The notes beneath the pieces are model-generated. The model worked only from the letters and a program-made list of their open reading frames with translations. It was not told where the DNA came from and ran no database searches. The position numbers were made by a program, and so were the translations under genes. A stretch of 39,657 nucleotides of DNA from an uncultured Lachnospiraceae bacterium (lineage in GTDB: Bacteria; Bacillota; Clostridia; Lachnospirales; Lachnospiraceae), in assembly GCA_947630875.1 (NCBI GenBank), contig CANRJG010000019.1, positions 1 through 39,657 on the forward strand, read 5' to 3'. Positions 22,357 to 30,512 of the stretch are shown here, one piece after another (position 1 is the first letter of the stretch; each line of letters opens with the position of its first letter).

Positions 22357-24798
22357 ATGAACAGTCATAAAAATCGTATAAAATACATCATCGCAATCCT
22401 GTGGATCGTGCTGAGTCTGAGCGCCTGTTCGGGCGGAAAAGAAAAGATACAAAAGGAAAGCGATACGTCGCCGTCGCGGGTATTTCCGGTATTAAACATT
22501 ATGGAAGGGGAATACGCCTGCAATTATCTGACGCCGTATTCTATTGCAATGTCTGCGGAGTCCGTCTATGGACCTCTGACGCCGGTCAAAAACGGAGAAG
22601 CGATCCGGTTTTGCATGGACAGCCCCCAGGAGCAGCTGGTCAGGATTGAATATGTTTTGTATGAAATGTCAGGGCAGCTGATCGAAAACGGGACGCTTTC
22701 AAAAAAATCGCAGTTTGAGAATGCGCAGTTTGAGATTCCGCTGCAGAATATAAAAACGTCGGAAACCTGTCTGGAAGTGAAACTCTGTTTTTCAGACGAG
22801 CAGGCAGCGTATTATTATACAAGAGTGGTAAGCGGGCCGGATATTTCCTCATCCATTGCCTATGCCCGAAATATTGAAAATGCCTGTCTGGGCAAGGAAA
22901 GTCCCGTGGATCTGACCCTGGCTATGGAATGGGACCTGAAGCAGGTGGAAAAATCCTACAGTACGGCAGATATCCATTCCAATTTCGATCAGGTGACCTG
23001 GGGCGGCCTTGGTATTCAGGAGCTGGTCTCTGATTATGATATCAACGTGGTGGACTGCGAAGACGGCATTGTTTCGTTTCGTGTATCGTATGAGATCTCT
23101 GACGGCAAAGATCCCCGGACACAGTACCGCATCTGTGATTTTCTGCGGGTTCGGGAATACGATGGGGAACAGTTTTTGCTGAACTTTTACCGGACCACGG
23201 AAGAAGTATTTGACAGCAAGGAAAGCAATTTTAACGGCAATACCATATATCTGGGTGTGGGCAAAGCGGCAGGCAGCATCTGCACGGCGGAAGACGGGAA
23301 AAAGACCTTTTTTACTGCAAATCAAAGCCTGTATTATTATGATTATGAAGCAAACCGGATTAATCAGGTATACAGTGCCGGCGGAGAGGAAACGGTGCGC
23401 AGGCTGATTGATTCCGACTGTTTTAAGATTTATCCGCTGGCCCTGCAGGGAGAGGATTTCTATTTTCTGGCCGGCGGGTATCTGGCGGATGATTTCAACC
23501 GGTACCTCAGCGGTGTCAGCCTGCTGCGCTATGATACCGGGAAAAATGTGTATGAGACAGTGTTTGTACAGCCGGTGCAGTATGATCCGGAAGTGGTTTT
23601 GCAGGAATTGGACCGCCTCGCTTGTATGAATGAAGCGGGACAGGTGTTCTTTCTTCGAAACGGACAGATCTGTGCATACGATATCGAAAGCGGACAGCTG
23701 CGGGAAGAAGTTCGGAATGTTTCCGCCGATACGCTGGTCTGTGCCGGAAACGACCGGCGGATCGCATATAACAAGAAGCAGGACGCGGGAGAAGACATTC
23801 TGGTGATCCGGGATCTGGACAGCGGGGATGAGGTGAATATCAATCCGAAAGAGGATCATTGTCTGACGCCCATCGGCTTTATTAATGAAGATTTTGTTTA
23901 CGGGATTTCCGACCGGAAGGAAAACGACGCCGGGTTTGCTTCGGACAAACAGACGCTGATTTATACCGTGTGTATTGTAGACCGGGAAGGAAAACCGGTG
24001 AAAGAATACCCGATGGAAAACGGCAGACGGGTTTTAAGCGGAACCATCAATGATACGGTCATTATACTGGAAGAAGCGGCCCGGGCGGAAAACGGCACGC
24101 TGTATGCGCCGGCAGAGCAGGAACAAATCGTCAGCGGAAATACGCCGGAAGCATCGTCCGTGACGGCAAAAGAAGCGACTGTTTCCGGCAAGGGAAATGT
24201 GCAGGCGCTGGTATTTGCAAAAGATCTGAAGGGCATGCCCGTATTTTCCAGGGCTGCCGCAGTTCCGGGCGCAGGAAAGACGGTTCGCTTTGATGCGCTG
24301 GAACAGGCCGGCAGCTATAAAGACCGATATTTTGTCCATGCAAAGGGACATCTCTATGGAATCTATTCGGTGATGCGGGAGGCGCTGATCGCCGCGGAGC
24401 AGTTTGCGGGGGTCGTGACCAATGCCGGCAACGCAAAGCTGTATTATCGTGCGGCGAAGGACAAAACGGCTTCCGTTCTTCCCCAGGACAGTGCGCTGGC
24501 GGCGCAGCTGATGAATCAGGAAAATGGCATTCCCAGGCAGTGGCAGGCGCTGGTCCCTGATAAATATGTTCTGGATATCAGCGGATTTACACTGGATGAC
24601 GCGCTGCTGTTCATCAGCAGGGGCTTTCCGGTACTGGCGCGGTACAGCGCGGATGCTTTTGTCTGGATCATCGGATATACGGACAAGGAAATTACATGTC
24701 AGAGCGCGTCTTCGGAAGATACGTTCCGGCTTTCGCTGGAGGAAGCCGAAGCAGTATTTCAGAAGGCCGGCAATGAATTTTATACATGCAATCAGTAG
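22357..24798 (+). CDS. Large lipoprotein with beta-propeller-like body and C39-like end
   Basis: This 813-residue protein is a predicted membrane-anchored lipoprotein: residues 4-23 form a signal peptide, and LSAC gives lipidated C24. The middle (about 290-640) has repeated strands with YYYDYEANRIN-like and ICAYDIESGQL-like segments, suggesting a beta-propeller. The last about 100 residues (DISGFTLDDALLFISRGFPVLARY then AFVWIIGYTD) resemble the second half of a C39-type papain-like peptidase, but the usual His of the NHAVxIxGY motif is replaced, so this would be an inactive domain. Family assignment is by pattern only. The start ATG 22357 has AAGGA about 11 bases upstream. An element copy begins at its stop codon. 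Confidence 0.7.
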   Translation: MNSHKNRIKYIIAILWIVLSLSACSGGKEKIQKESDTSPSRVFPVLNIMEGEYACNYLTPYSIAMSAESVYGPLTPVKNGEAIRFCMDSPQEQLVRIEYVLYEMSGQLIENGTLSKKSQFENAQFEIPLQNIKTSETCLEVKLCFSDEQAAYYYTRVVSGPDISSSIAYARNIENACLGKESPVDLTLAMEWDLKQVEKSYSTADIHSNFDQVTWGGLGIQELVSDYDINVVDCEDGIVSFRVSYEISDGKDPRTQYRICDFLRVREYDGEQFLLNFYRTTEEVFDSKESNFNGNTIYLGVGKAAGSICTAEDGKKTFFTANQSLYYYDYEANRINQVYSAGGEETVRRLIDSDCFKIYPLALQGEDFYFLAGGYLADDFNRYLSGVSLLRYDTGKNVYETVFVQPVQYDPEVVLQELDRLACMNEAGQVFFLRNGQICAYDIESGQLREEVRNVSADTLVCAGNDRRIAYNKKQDAGEDILVIRDLDSGDEVNINPKEDHCLTPIGFINEDFVYGISDRKENDAGFASDKQTLIYTVCIVDREGKPVKEYPMENGRRVLSGTINDTVIILEEAARAENGTLYAPAEQEQIVSGNTPEASSVTAKEATVSGKGNVQALVFAKDLKGMPVFSRAAAVPGAGKTVRFDALEQAGSYKDRYFVHAKGHLYGIYSVMREALIAAEQFAGVVTNAGNAKLYYRAAKDKTASVLPQDSALAAQLMNQENGIPRQWQALVPDKYVLDISGFTLDDALLFISRGFPVLARYSADAFVWIIGYTDKEITCQSASSEDTFRLSLEEAEAVFQKAGNEFYTCNQ

Positions 24799-24850
24799 GA
24801 GGAACAGACGACTTGGCAGGTGCGCCCCGGGCGCGCGTGCCGTTACCTTA
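24798..24850 (+). repeat. Dispersed hairpin element, copy B (first hairpin deleted)
   Basis: Starting at the last base of the lipoprotein stop codon, GGAGGAA is joined directly to GACGACTTGGCAGGTGCGCC, the GC-rich stem GGCAGGTGCGCCC/GGGCGCGCGTGCC and GTTACCTTA. The first hairpin seen in copies C and D is missing. Its 3' end abuts copy C, so the two form a tandem pair. Confidence 0.7.
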
Positions 24851-24936
24851 GGAGGAAGGCTTATGCGGAGCATAACTTTTAATGCCTTCCGACGACTTGG
24901 CAGGTGCGCCATGGGCGCGCGTGCCGCTACTTTAAA
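24851..24936 (+). repeat. Dispersed hairpin element, copy C (full)
   Basis: This 86-bp copy has hairpin 1 (GGAAGGC/GCCTTCC enclosing TTATGC/GCATAA) and hairpin 2 (GGCAGGTGCGCC/GGCGCGCGTGCC, one mismatch and one wobble), then GCTACTTTAAA followed at once by GGAGG, the ribosome binding site of the aminopeptidase. It includes a 28-codon frame (24863-24949) that starts after GGAGG at ideal spacing and ends in an ATGA overlap with the aminopeptidase start. Confidence 0.8.
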
Positions 24937-24949
24937 GGAGGAACTATGA
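24863..24949 (+). CDS. Possible 28-residue leader peptide overlapping the aminopeptidase start
   Basis: ATG 24863 follows GGAGGAAGGCTT with 7 bases between GGAGG and the start. The frame encodes MRSITFNAFRRLGRC and onward to a TGA at 24947-24949 that overlaps the next ATG as ATGA. Copy D of the same element keeps an equivalent frame (MRSIILNAFRR). This may be a real coupled upstream frame or a by-product of the RNA element; peptide function is unknown. Confidence 0.3.
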   Translation: MRSITFNAFRRLGRCAMGARAATLKEEL

Positions 24950-26061
24950 ACGAGAACATGAAAAAACTGGCACAGCAGCTGGTAAGGTATTCGATCGCAG
25001 CAAAAAAAGGAGACAAGGTATACGTGGATTATATCGGTCCGTCCACGAAGCCGCTGGCCCGCGCGGTCATTAAGGAAATTTACGCGGCGGGGGCGGTGCC
25101 CTTTGTTCATTTTACCGATCCGCAGGTGCAGCGGGAAACGCTGCTGCACTGCACAAAGGAACAAGTGGAACTGATGGCGGAGCTTGGCGCTGCAGAAATG
25201 TCGCAGATGGACTGCTATATCGGCATCCGGGGCTCGGACAATATTTCGGAACTGTCGGATGTACCCATGGAAAACCGGCAGCTGTATAACCGCATTTATG
25301 AAACGAAAGTACACCATGAAATCCGCGTGCCAAAGACCCGCTGGGTGGTGCTGCGTTATCCCAACGCGTCTATGGCCCAGCTGTCGGAGACCAGTACCGA
25401 AGCCTTTGAAGATTTTTATTATCGGGTGTGTACCCTGGATTATTCCAAAATGTCAAAGGCAATGGACGCGCTGGTGGCTTACATGAACCGCACGGACAAA
25501 GTACGGATCACGGGCCCGGGCACCGATATCAGTTTTTCCATCAAAGGCATCGGCGCCGTCAAGTGCGACGGACACTGCAATATTCCGGACGGCGAAGTCT
25601 ATACCGCCCCGGTGAAGGATTCCGTCAACGGAACCATCACGTACAACACCTCTTCGGTGCAGAGTGGATTTCTCTTCAGCAATGTTTCGCTTCGCTTTGA
25701 AAACGGAAAGATTGTGGAAGCCACAGCCAATGATACCGAAAGGGTCAACCGTGTATTCGATACGGACGAGGGGGCGCGCTACGTCGGCGAATTTGCCATC
25801 GGCGTCAATCCCTATATTCTGAAGCCCATGCAGGATATTCTTTTTGATGAGAAGATCGCGGGAAGCATTCATTTTACGCCGGGCAACTGTTATGAGGATG
25901 CGGACAACGGCAACACCAGCGCCATTCACTGGGATCTGGTGCTGATTCAGCGCCCGGAATACGGCGGCGGAAAGATCTATTTTGACGATGTGCTGGTACG
26001 GGAAAACGGCATCTTTGTGGCGGAAGAACTGAAAGCCTTAAATCCCGAATTTCTGAAATAA
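24946..26061 (+). CDS. M29-family aminopeptidase
   Basis: This 371-residue cytosolic metallopeptidase of the M29 (AmpS/PepS, thermophilic aminopeptidase) family releases N-terminal residues using a two-metal site. Conserved elements are PDGEVYTAP and GEFAIGVNP (metal-binding Glu), GSIHFTPGNCY (His) and HWDLV near the C-terminus (His and Asp). The N-terminal YSIAAKKGDKVYVDY also fits. The start ATG 24946 is fixed by GGAGG five bases upstream, supplied by the dispersed element; the longer opening from 24904 lies inside that element. Length is a little below the usual 400-410. Confidence 0.9.
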   Translation: MNENMKKLAQQLVRYSIAAKKGDKVYVDYIGPSTKPLARAVIKEIYAAGAVPFVHFTDPQVQRETLLHCTKEQVELMAELGAAEMSQMDCYIGIRGSDNISELSDVPMENRQLYNRIYETKVHHEIRVPKTRWVVLRYPNASMAQLSETSTEAFEDFYYRVCTLDYSKMSKAMDALVAYMNRTDKVRITGPGTDISFSIKGIGAVKCDGHCNIPDGEVYTAPVKDSVNGTITYNTSSVQSGFLFSNVSLRFENGKIVEATANDTERVNRVFDTDEGARYVGEFAIGVNPYILKPMQDILFDEKIAGSIHFTPGNCYEDADNGNTSAIHWDLVLIQRPEYGGGKIYFDDVLVRENGIFVAEELKALNPEFLK

Positions 26062-26101
26062 GGCACGGCAGGCGCAACGGCTGTGGTGCGAAAAACCGTG
26101 C

Positions 26102-26130
26102 TTGCATTCCGGCAGCGCCTGTGCTACACT
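26102..26130 (+). promoter_or_regulatory. Promoter of the preQ1-regulated QueT gene
   Basis: TTGCAT (26102-26107) and TACACT (26125-26130) are exactly 17 bases apart and start the transcript about 30 bases before the riboswitch. Confidence 0.6.
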
Positions 26131-26163
26131 AAAGCACGTCGGTATTTCCATACCGTTCGAATC

Positions 26164-26205
26164 AGTGAGTTCGAAACCATCCTCACTTAAAACAAAACTA
26201 AGGAG
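26164..26205 (+). promoter_or_regulatory. PreQ1-I riboswitch
   Basis: AGTGAG (26164-26169) pairs with CTCACT (26182-26187) around a C-containing 12-base loop, followed by an A-rich tail TAAAACAAAACTAAGGAG. This is the preQ1-I layout: a short P1 stem, a loop that pairs with the tail to form an H-type pseudoknot, and AACTAAGGAG that includes the Shine-Dalgarno. Ligand binding would sequester AGGAG and lower translation of the QueT gene. The match is by eye; the downstream gene's identity strongly supports it. Confidence 0.8.
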
Positions 26206-26214
26206 AAAAATGCG

Positions 26215-26697
26215 ATGAAAACAAAGACACTTTATGTAACCAGGGCTGCGATTATTGCGGCCCTTTATGTTGTCCTCACCTATGCGGCAAATCTGCTGGG
26301 CCTTGCCAGCGGAAGCATTCAGGTGCGCTTTTCCGAGGCCCTGACCATCCTGCCCATCTTTTTCCCGGAAGCCATCGGCGGACTGACCGCGGGCTGTCTG
26401 CTGGCCAATTTTCTGACCGGCGCCACGGCCCTGGACATCGTCTTCGGAACCCTGGCCACGCTGATTGGCGCGGCGGGGACTTATGTATGCAGAAAAATCG
26501 TGCCGCTGGCCATCGCCTGCCCCATTGCGGCCAATGCCCTGATCGTGCCCTTTGTACTGGCGTATTCCTACAACGTGCATCCGATATGGCTTTCCGTGCT
26601 GACCGTCGGTGCGGGAGAAGTAATTTCCTGCGGCGTTCTGGGAACCGCGCTGTATTTCTGGGTAAAGAAAAACAGGCGGATCCTGAAAGCGGAATAA
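26215..26697 (+). CDS. queT: QueT-type queuosine-precursor transporter (ECF S component)
   Basis: This 160-residue membrane protein is the substrate-binding S component of an ECF transporter that imports queuosine precursors such as preQ1 (known for the QueT family). The family pattern is the N-terminal helix TRAAIIAALYVVLTYAANL, then GSIQVRFSEALTILPIFFP, and PEAIGGLTAGCLLANFLTG. About five or six hydrophobic segments are present. ATG 26215 has AGGAG 9 bases upstream, inside the preQ1 riboswitch tail. The energising ECF modules are not in this window. Confidence 0.93.
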   Translation: MKTKTLYVTRAAIIAALYVVLTYAANLLGLASGSIQVRFSEALTILPIFFPEAIGGLTAGCLLANFLTGATALDIVFGTLATLIGAAGTYVCRKIVPLAIACPIAANALIVPFVLAYSYNVHPIWLSVLTVGAGEVISCGVLGTALYFWVKKNRRILKAE

Positions 26698-26715
26698 TAA
26701 AACTTCAAGCAAAAG

Positions 26716-26751
26716 AAAAGACAGGCTGTCGTCAAACAGCCTGCCTTTTTT
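26716..26751. terminator. Bidirectional terminator between queT and the aldolase-like gene
   Basis: CAGGCTG (26722-26728) pairs with CAGCCTG (26737-26743), followed by CCTTTTTT; the left flank is A-rich. It separates two convergent genes. Confidence 0.85.
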
Positions 26752-26762
26752 GCATAGAAAAA

Positions 26763-28058
26763 TCAGTCTTCCAGATGGAATGCGACTTCGATATCTTTGA
26801 CTTCCTCATCGTTGATGGGCACTACGTCGCCGATGCCGTTGGCGGCAATGATCGAATGGGCGGAAAATTCCGCAACTTCCAGACGGTCAAAGGCGTTGAT
26901 GAGGCTGGTGCCGGAAACCATGACGGAATCGTTTTCAAAGATCAGCATCGGGCAGCTTTCACTGAAGATATTGGCAATGTCCAGAATGCTGGAATACGAT
27001 TTGCCGAAAGGAATCTTTTTGGCTTTCCGCAGCATGATATAGCTTTCGGGAATCGTGCGGGAATCAAATTCCGCGTCTGTGATGGCAAATGCCATGATAT
27101 AAGGCGGATGCGCCAGAATCAGGGAATTGATCTCGCTGTGCAGATCATAAATGGTCTTGTGCAGCAGTACGGAACGGGAAGGGGTCTTGCCGTCTTCACA
27201 GCGTCCGTTCTGAATCCGGACGATATCCTCCGGTTCAATATAGGCCCGGTCAATGCGGTAAGGCGTAATGATAAAGGAACCGTCGCTTAAACGCTGGGAG
27301 AAAGTTCCCTGGGTGGCGCCGAACAGTTTCTGTGAATACACCCGCTTGATCAGCTGTACCATTTCTCTTCTGGCGGCTTTTTCCTCGCTGGAAATACTCT
27401 TGGGAACAAAGGTTTCCAGCAGCGGCATATGGTTGGAGCCGGAAGTTTCCAGCAGCTGCTGTGTAAGCACGCGGATGTTGCCGTTGAGACGTTTGGCATC
27501 GATCTGGAGTTTGGCCAGGGTTTCCAGGGTTTCAAACTTCTTGAAGGCTTCAAACAGGGAACCGGAGCCGATAACGACGCCGTGGTTCCACATCATTGCA
27601 ATGTCATGTCCCGCCTCGAACTGTTCCGCAATCCGGTCGCCAAGCGCAGCGGAACCCGGCACTTCGTAGCCGGCAATACCGATATTGCCGCAGATATTTG
27701 CGGAAGCCGGCGTCAGATAAACCTCCGGCACCTTGCGCGCAAGACTGAAGGCGACCAGCGCAGGCGGATGTGCGTGCAGTACGGCCTTGATGTCCGGCCG
27801 GATTTTGTAAATGTGGGCATGGAAAGGCAGTTCCACCGACGGCGTATGAATACCGATGACGGTTCCGTCCGGTTTTACCTGCATAATGTCCTGCCGCGTC
27901 AGAGATCCTTTGTCAATGCCGCTGGGCGTAATCCAGATATCCCCCTGATCGTCCATGATGGACAGATTACCGCCGCTGGTGGTGGTCATTCCGTGTTTGT
28001 AGATCCGTTCCATGATCATAATGAGCTGATCGGCCGGATGCATGTAATCAAATCGCAT
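26763..28058 (-). CDS. Tandem class II aldolase/adducin-domain protein
   Basis: This 431-residue protein contains two class II aldolase/adducin domains, the fold of fuculose- and ribulose-phosphate aldolases and epimerases. The first (about 1-200) has the zinc-site VLHAHPP and WNHGVV segments, SGGNLS near residue 28-33 and LPFHAH. The second (about 230-425) keeps ILAHPPYIMAF but reads FENDSVMVSG where the first has WNHG, so at least one zinc ligand is lost. The natural reading is an active first domain and a structural second one. The substrate is unknown. AAAGGAGGG lies 7 bases before ATG 28058. It ends the operon with the upstream LTA-synthase-like gene (31-base gap). Confidence 0.87.
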   Translation of the reverse strand: MRFDYMHPADQLIMIMERIYKHGMTTTSGGNLSIMDDQGDIWITPSGIDKGSLTRQDIMQVKPDGTVIGIHTPSVELPFHAHIYKIRPDIKAVLHAHPPALVAFSLARKVPEVYLTPASANICGNIGIAGYEVPGSAALGDRIAEQFEAGHDIAMMWNHGVVIGSGSLFEAFKKFETLETLAKLQIDAKRLNGNIRVLTQQLLETSGSNHMPLLETFVPKSISSEEKAARREMVQLIKRVYSQKLFGATQGTFSQRLSDGSFIITPYRIDRAYIEPEDIVRIQNGRCEDGKTPSRSVLLHKTIYDLHSEINSLILAHPPYIMAFAITDAEFDSRTIPESYIMLRKAKKIPFGKSYSSILDIANIFSESCPMLIFENDSVMVSGTSLINAFDRLEVAEFSAHSIIAANGIGDVVPINDEEVKDIEVAFHLED

Positions 28059-28089
28059 GTAAGATTCCCTCCTTTATCATAAAACAAGA

Positions 28090-30255
28090 TTATTCAAAGT
28101 TATTGTTGTTATTTTCAAAGTCTTCGTCGTCGGTCTCAAAATCACTGGTAAATGTTACTTCCAGTGCCAGCGGATTGGAACGCTGCAGAATCAGTTTGTT
28201 CTTATAGGTCTGACAGACACAGACCATAATCTGGTCCCCGTCCTCAAAATCGTCCAGACGGCAGCGGACATGGTGTTCGTCAAGGAATTCCGTTTCCACC
28301 GGCGTTTCGTTGATATAGATACGGCTGTATTGGGTGAAATAATCCCCCGTGACCAGTAAAACAGATTCATCGTCTTCCGACTGGTTTGCTTCGGAAATGG
28401 CAACCTCGTTGACACCGAATTTCATGTCCGTAGGTTCATAGATATCGTTTCCGCCATAAACATATTTTTCACCGTACAGAATATCATATTCAAGGATTTC
28501 CAGATCTTCCAGATAGGTTTCCTCATCCATGACCCCGCGGTTGGTCTGATGGAAATTGTTGATGACGCCGTTGTCGAAACCCAGATAATCCATGACTTTG
28601 GAACCAAGCTGATACGCCTCAATATCTTCATCAGCCAGCGGAATCTGATTTTCCTCATTGCTCCAGATAAAATACTGGGTCTGTTTCAGGGTCAGGCCGT
28701 TGGGCAGGTCTTCGTTTGTGAAGCCCAGGCCCGGCAGATGATCGCCATAACCGATCAGCAGGACGGGCTCATCGTAGGCGGAAAGCTCCGCCGTCAGCTC
28801 CCGCAGGAAATCGTCCATTTCCCGAATCTGGTTTGCATAATATTCAATGCCGTACCATTTGGATTCCAGCGCGCCGTCCAAGAGCTGGATTTCCGGGTTT
28901 TCAATGAGCTGTGAGGAGGGATATTTCCCGTGCCCCTGAACGGAAATCGTATAAATAAAATCTCGATTGTCTGTTGCTTTTAAATCGGTCATGATTTCTT
29001 TGGTCAGGAACTTGTCCTTTGCCCAGCCGTTGGGGGTATTTTCCGTGATATTCATCAGCTCGAAACTGGTAAAATCATCAAATCCGAAATGGGCGAAGAT
29101 TTTGTGGCGATTGTAAAACGACGCCCGGTTGTTATGAATGGCATGGGTGGCATAACCCTGATCGTGCAGATTAAAAGCAAGGCTTTCACAGGACGTGTCC
29201 TTGAGCACCGTTTTATAAGGATATTCTCCCGGTCCGAAAAAGTCCAGATCCATGCCGGTAATGACCTCAAATTCCGTATTGGCGGTACCGGCGCCGATGC
29301 AGGGCATCGAGAGATAGCCGGAGGGACAGTTTTCAATCAGAGAACGGAAATAAGGAACCGGATCCGCGGAGAAAGAAAGCTTACTGACTTCGGTAATATC
29401 AAAGAAAGATTCCAGCTGCAGGAAAATGACATTATATCCGTCGTAGCGTTTCTGCACATCTTCGATACGGACGTTTTTCACTTCTTCCGGTTTGGGCGCA
29501 TCGGAAGAGGCAGGGGTTGCAGCCTCCGTCGGCGCATCATTGACGATCTCATGCGTCTTATCCTCGGAATAGGTCTTGGGTTTTGCGATGCCTGTGTTGA
29601 AAATCGAACTGCAGAAGCAGTAGGCGAAGCCGTTTTCCAGATAGGCGTCCGCCAGATTGGGAAATTCCGTAGCCAGCAGGCCGGTACTTCGCCCGATGGA
29701 AGAGGCGGCGAATGTCAGCAGAAAGCTGAATATAATGATAATAACGCCGTGGGAGATTTTACGGTTCTGATCCACCGGCGATTTTTTTGCAAAGATAATA
29801 AAGGCAACGACCAGCAGGACGGCAAAAATCGCAACGCCGATAATTGCGCCCACGGAAGCATATTTTGTCAGAACGGCCAGCGCCGTATCGATCATACCGA
29901 AATCCACAGCGGAAAAAGGGGTGACACGGTAGGAAAGCAGAACAAAATCACAGAGCGCAAAAATAATCCAGATCGAGGAGATCAGGATCATCGCAAAATA
30001 CTTCTTTTTGAACAGAAGGCCGAAAGAAACGGTAAACATAATGACCAGCGCGCCGTAAAGGATGACGTAGGGCTGTTTGACCACTGCCACAAAGCCGCCC
30101 CAGAAGCTGCCGGTAATGACGCCGTTGGCCTGAAACCGTGCAAGGGTTTCCACGATGAGATCAATTCCCAGCGACCACAGAAACAGGATCAGCAGAGATT
30201 TCGGTTTGATTTCGGAAATCGGTTCAATGATGTATTTGCGAAATTTATTTTTCAT
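28090..30255 (-). CDS. LTA synthase-family (sulfatase-fold) membrane protein
   Basis: This 721-residue protein has five predicted membrane segments in residues 15-190 and an extracellular sulfatase-fold catalytic domain. LQLESFF supplies a metal-binding Glu, GAGTANTEFEVITG the catalytic Thr, and GYGDHLPG the Asp/His pair. Such enzymes transfer glycerol-phosphate from phosphatidylglycerol to build lipoteichoic acid or related polymers (known). After about residue 600 there is an Ig/IPT-like beta domain and an acidic-Asn tail. Start ATG 30255 (MKNKFRKYII) has AAAGGA 8 bases upstream; in-frame residues before it lie in the promoter leader. The exact polymer is unknown. Confidence 0.9.
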   Translation of the reverse strand: MKNKFRKYIIEPISEIKPKSLLILFLWSLGIDLIVETLARFQANGVITGSFWGGFVAVVKQPYVILYGALVIMFTVSFGLLFKKKYFAMILISSIWIIFALCDFVLLSYRVTPFSAVDFGMIDTALAVLTKYASVGAIIGVAIFAVLLVVAFIIFAKKSPVDQNRKISHGVIIIIFSFLLTFAASSIGRSTGLLATEFPNLADAYLENGFAYCFCSSIFNTGIAKPKTYSEDKTHEIVNDAPTEAATPASSDAPKPEEVKNVRIEDVQKRYDGYNVIFLQLESFFDITEVSKLSFSADPVPYFRSLIENCPSGYLSMPCIGAGTANTEFEVITGMDLDFFGPGEYPYKTVLKDTSCESLAFNLHDQGYATHAIHNNRASFYNRHKIFAHFGFDDFTSFELMNITENTPNGWAKDKFLTKEIMTDLKATDNRDFIYTISVQGHGKYPSSQLIENPEIQLLDGALESKWYGIEYYANQIREMDDFLRELTAELSAYDEPVLLIGYGDHLPGLGFTNEDLPNGLTLKQTQYFIWSNEENQIPLADEDIEAYQLGSKVMDYLGFDNGVINNFHQTNRGVMDEETYLEDLEILEYDILYGEKYVYGGNDIYEPTDMKFGVNEVAISEANQSEDDESVLLVTGDYFTQYSRIYINETPVETEFLDEHHVRCRLDDFEDGDQIMVCVCQTYKNKLILQRSNPLALEVTFTSDFETDDEDFENNNNNFE

Positions 30256-30315
30256 TGGAAAGTCCTTTTTGCATGTAATGATATGTGTTTTGCCGGAGGC
30301 AAAAGTCCACACATC

Positions 30316-30343
30316 ATCATAGCACAATTCCTTTTAAAGTCAA
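30316..30343 (-). promoter_or_regulatory. Promoter of the LTA-synthase-like/aldolase operon
   Basis: Minus-strand TTGACT (30343-30338) and TATGAT (30321-30316) are 16 bases apart, about 60 bases before ATG 30255. It rules out the longer coding start at 30327. Confidence 0.65.
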
Positions 30344-30428
30344 TTTGTTTGGAATGGCAAAAAATGAACTTTGCGTGAATTGTTCTTTAAAAATTTCGAA
30401 AGATTTCCTTCTGATCTGAAACCGGTGC

Positions 30429-30457
30429 TTTACAAATATTGGATGAACAAGTATAAT
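30429..30457 (+). promoter_or_regulatory. Promoter of murA
   Basis: TTTACA (30429-30434) and perfect TATAAT (30452-30457) are 17 bases apart, 56 bases before the murA ATG. Confidence 0.75.
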
Positions 30458-30512
30458 AGGCTGTAGCGCCCAGACTTCTGCGGCGTGATTAGCTGACATA
30501 TTGAGGTGTTTC

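Noticed and set aside
24034-25317. 427-codon minus-strand frame
   Set aside because: It is antisense to the lipoprotein and aminopeptidase genes, runs through the dispersed element and has no family features.
29089-30378. 429-codon plus-strand frame
   Set aside because: Antisense shadow of the LTA-synthase-like gene and its promoter; no coding pattern.
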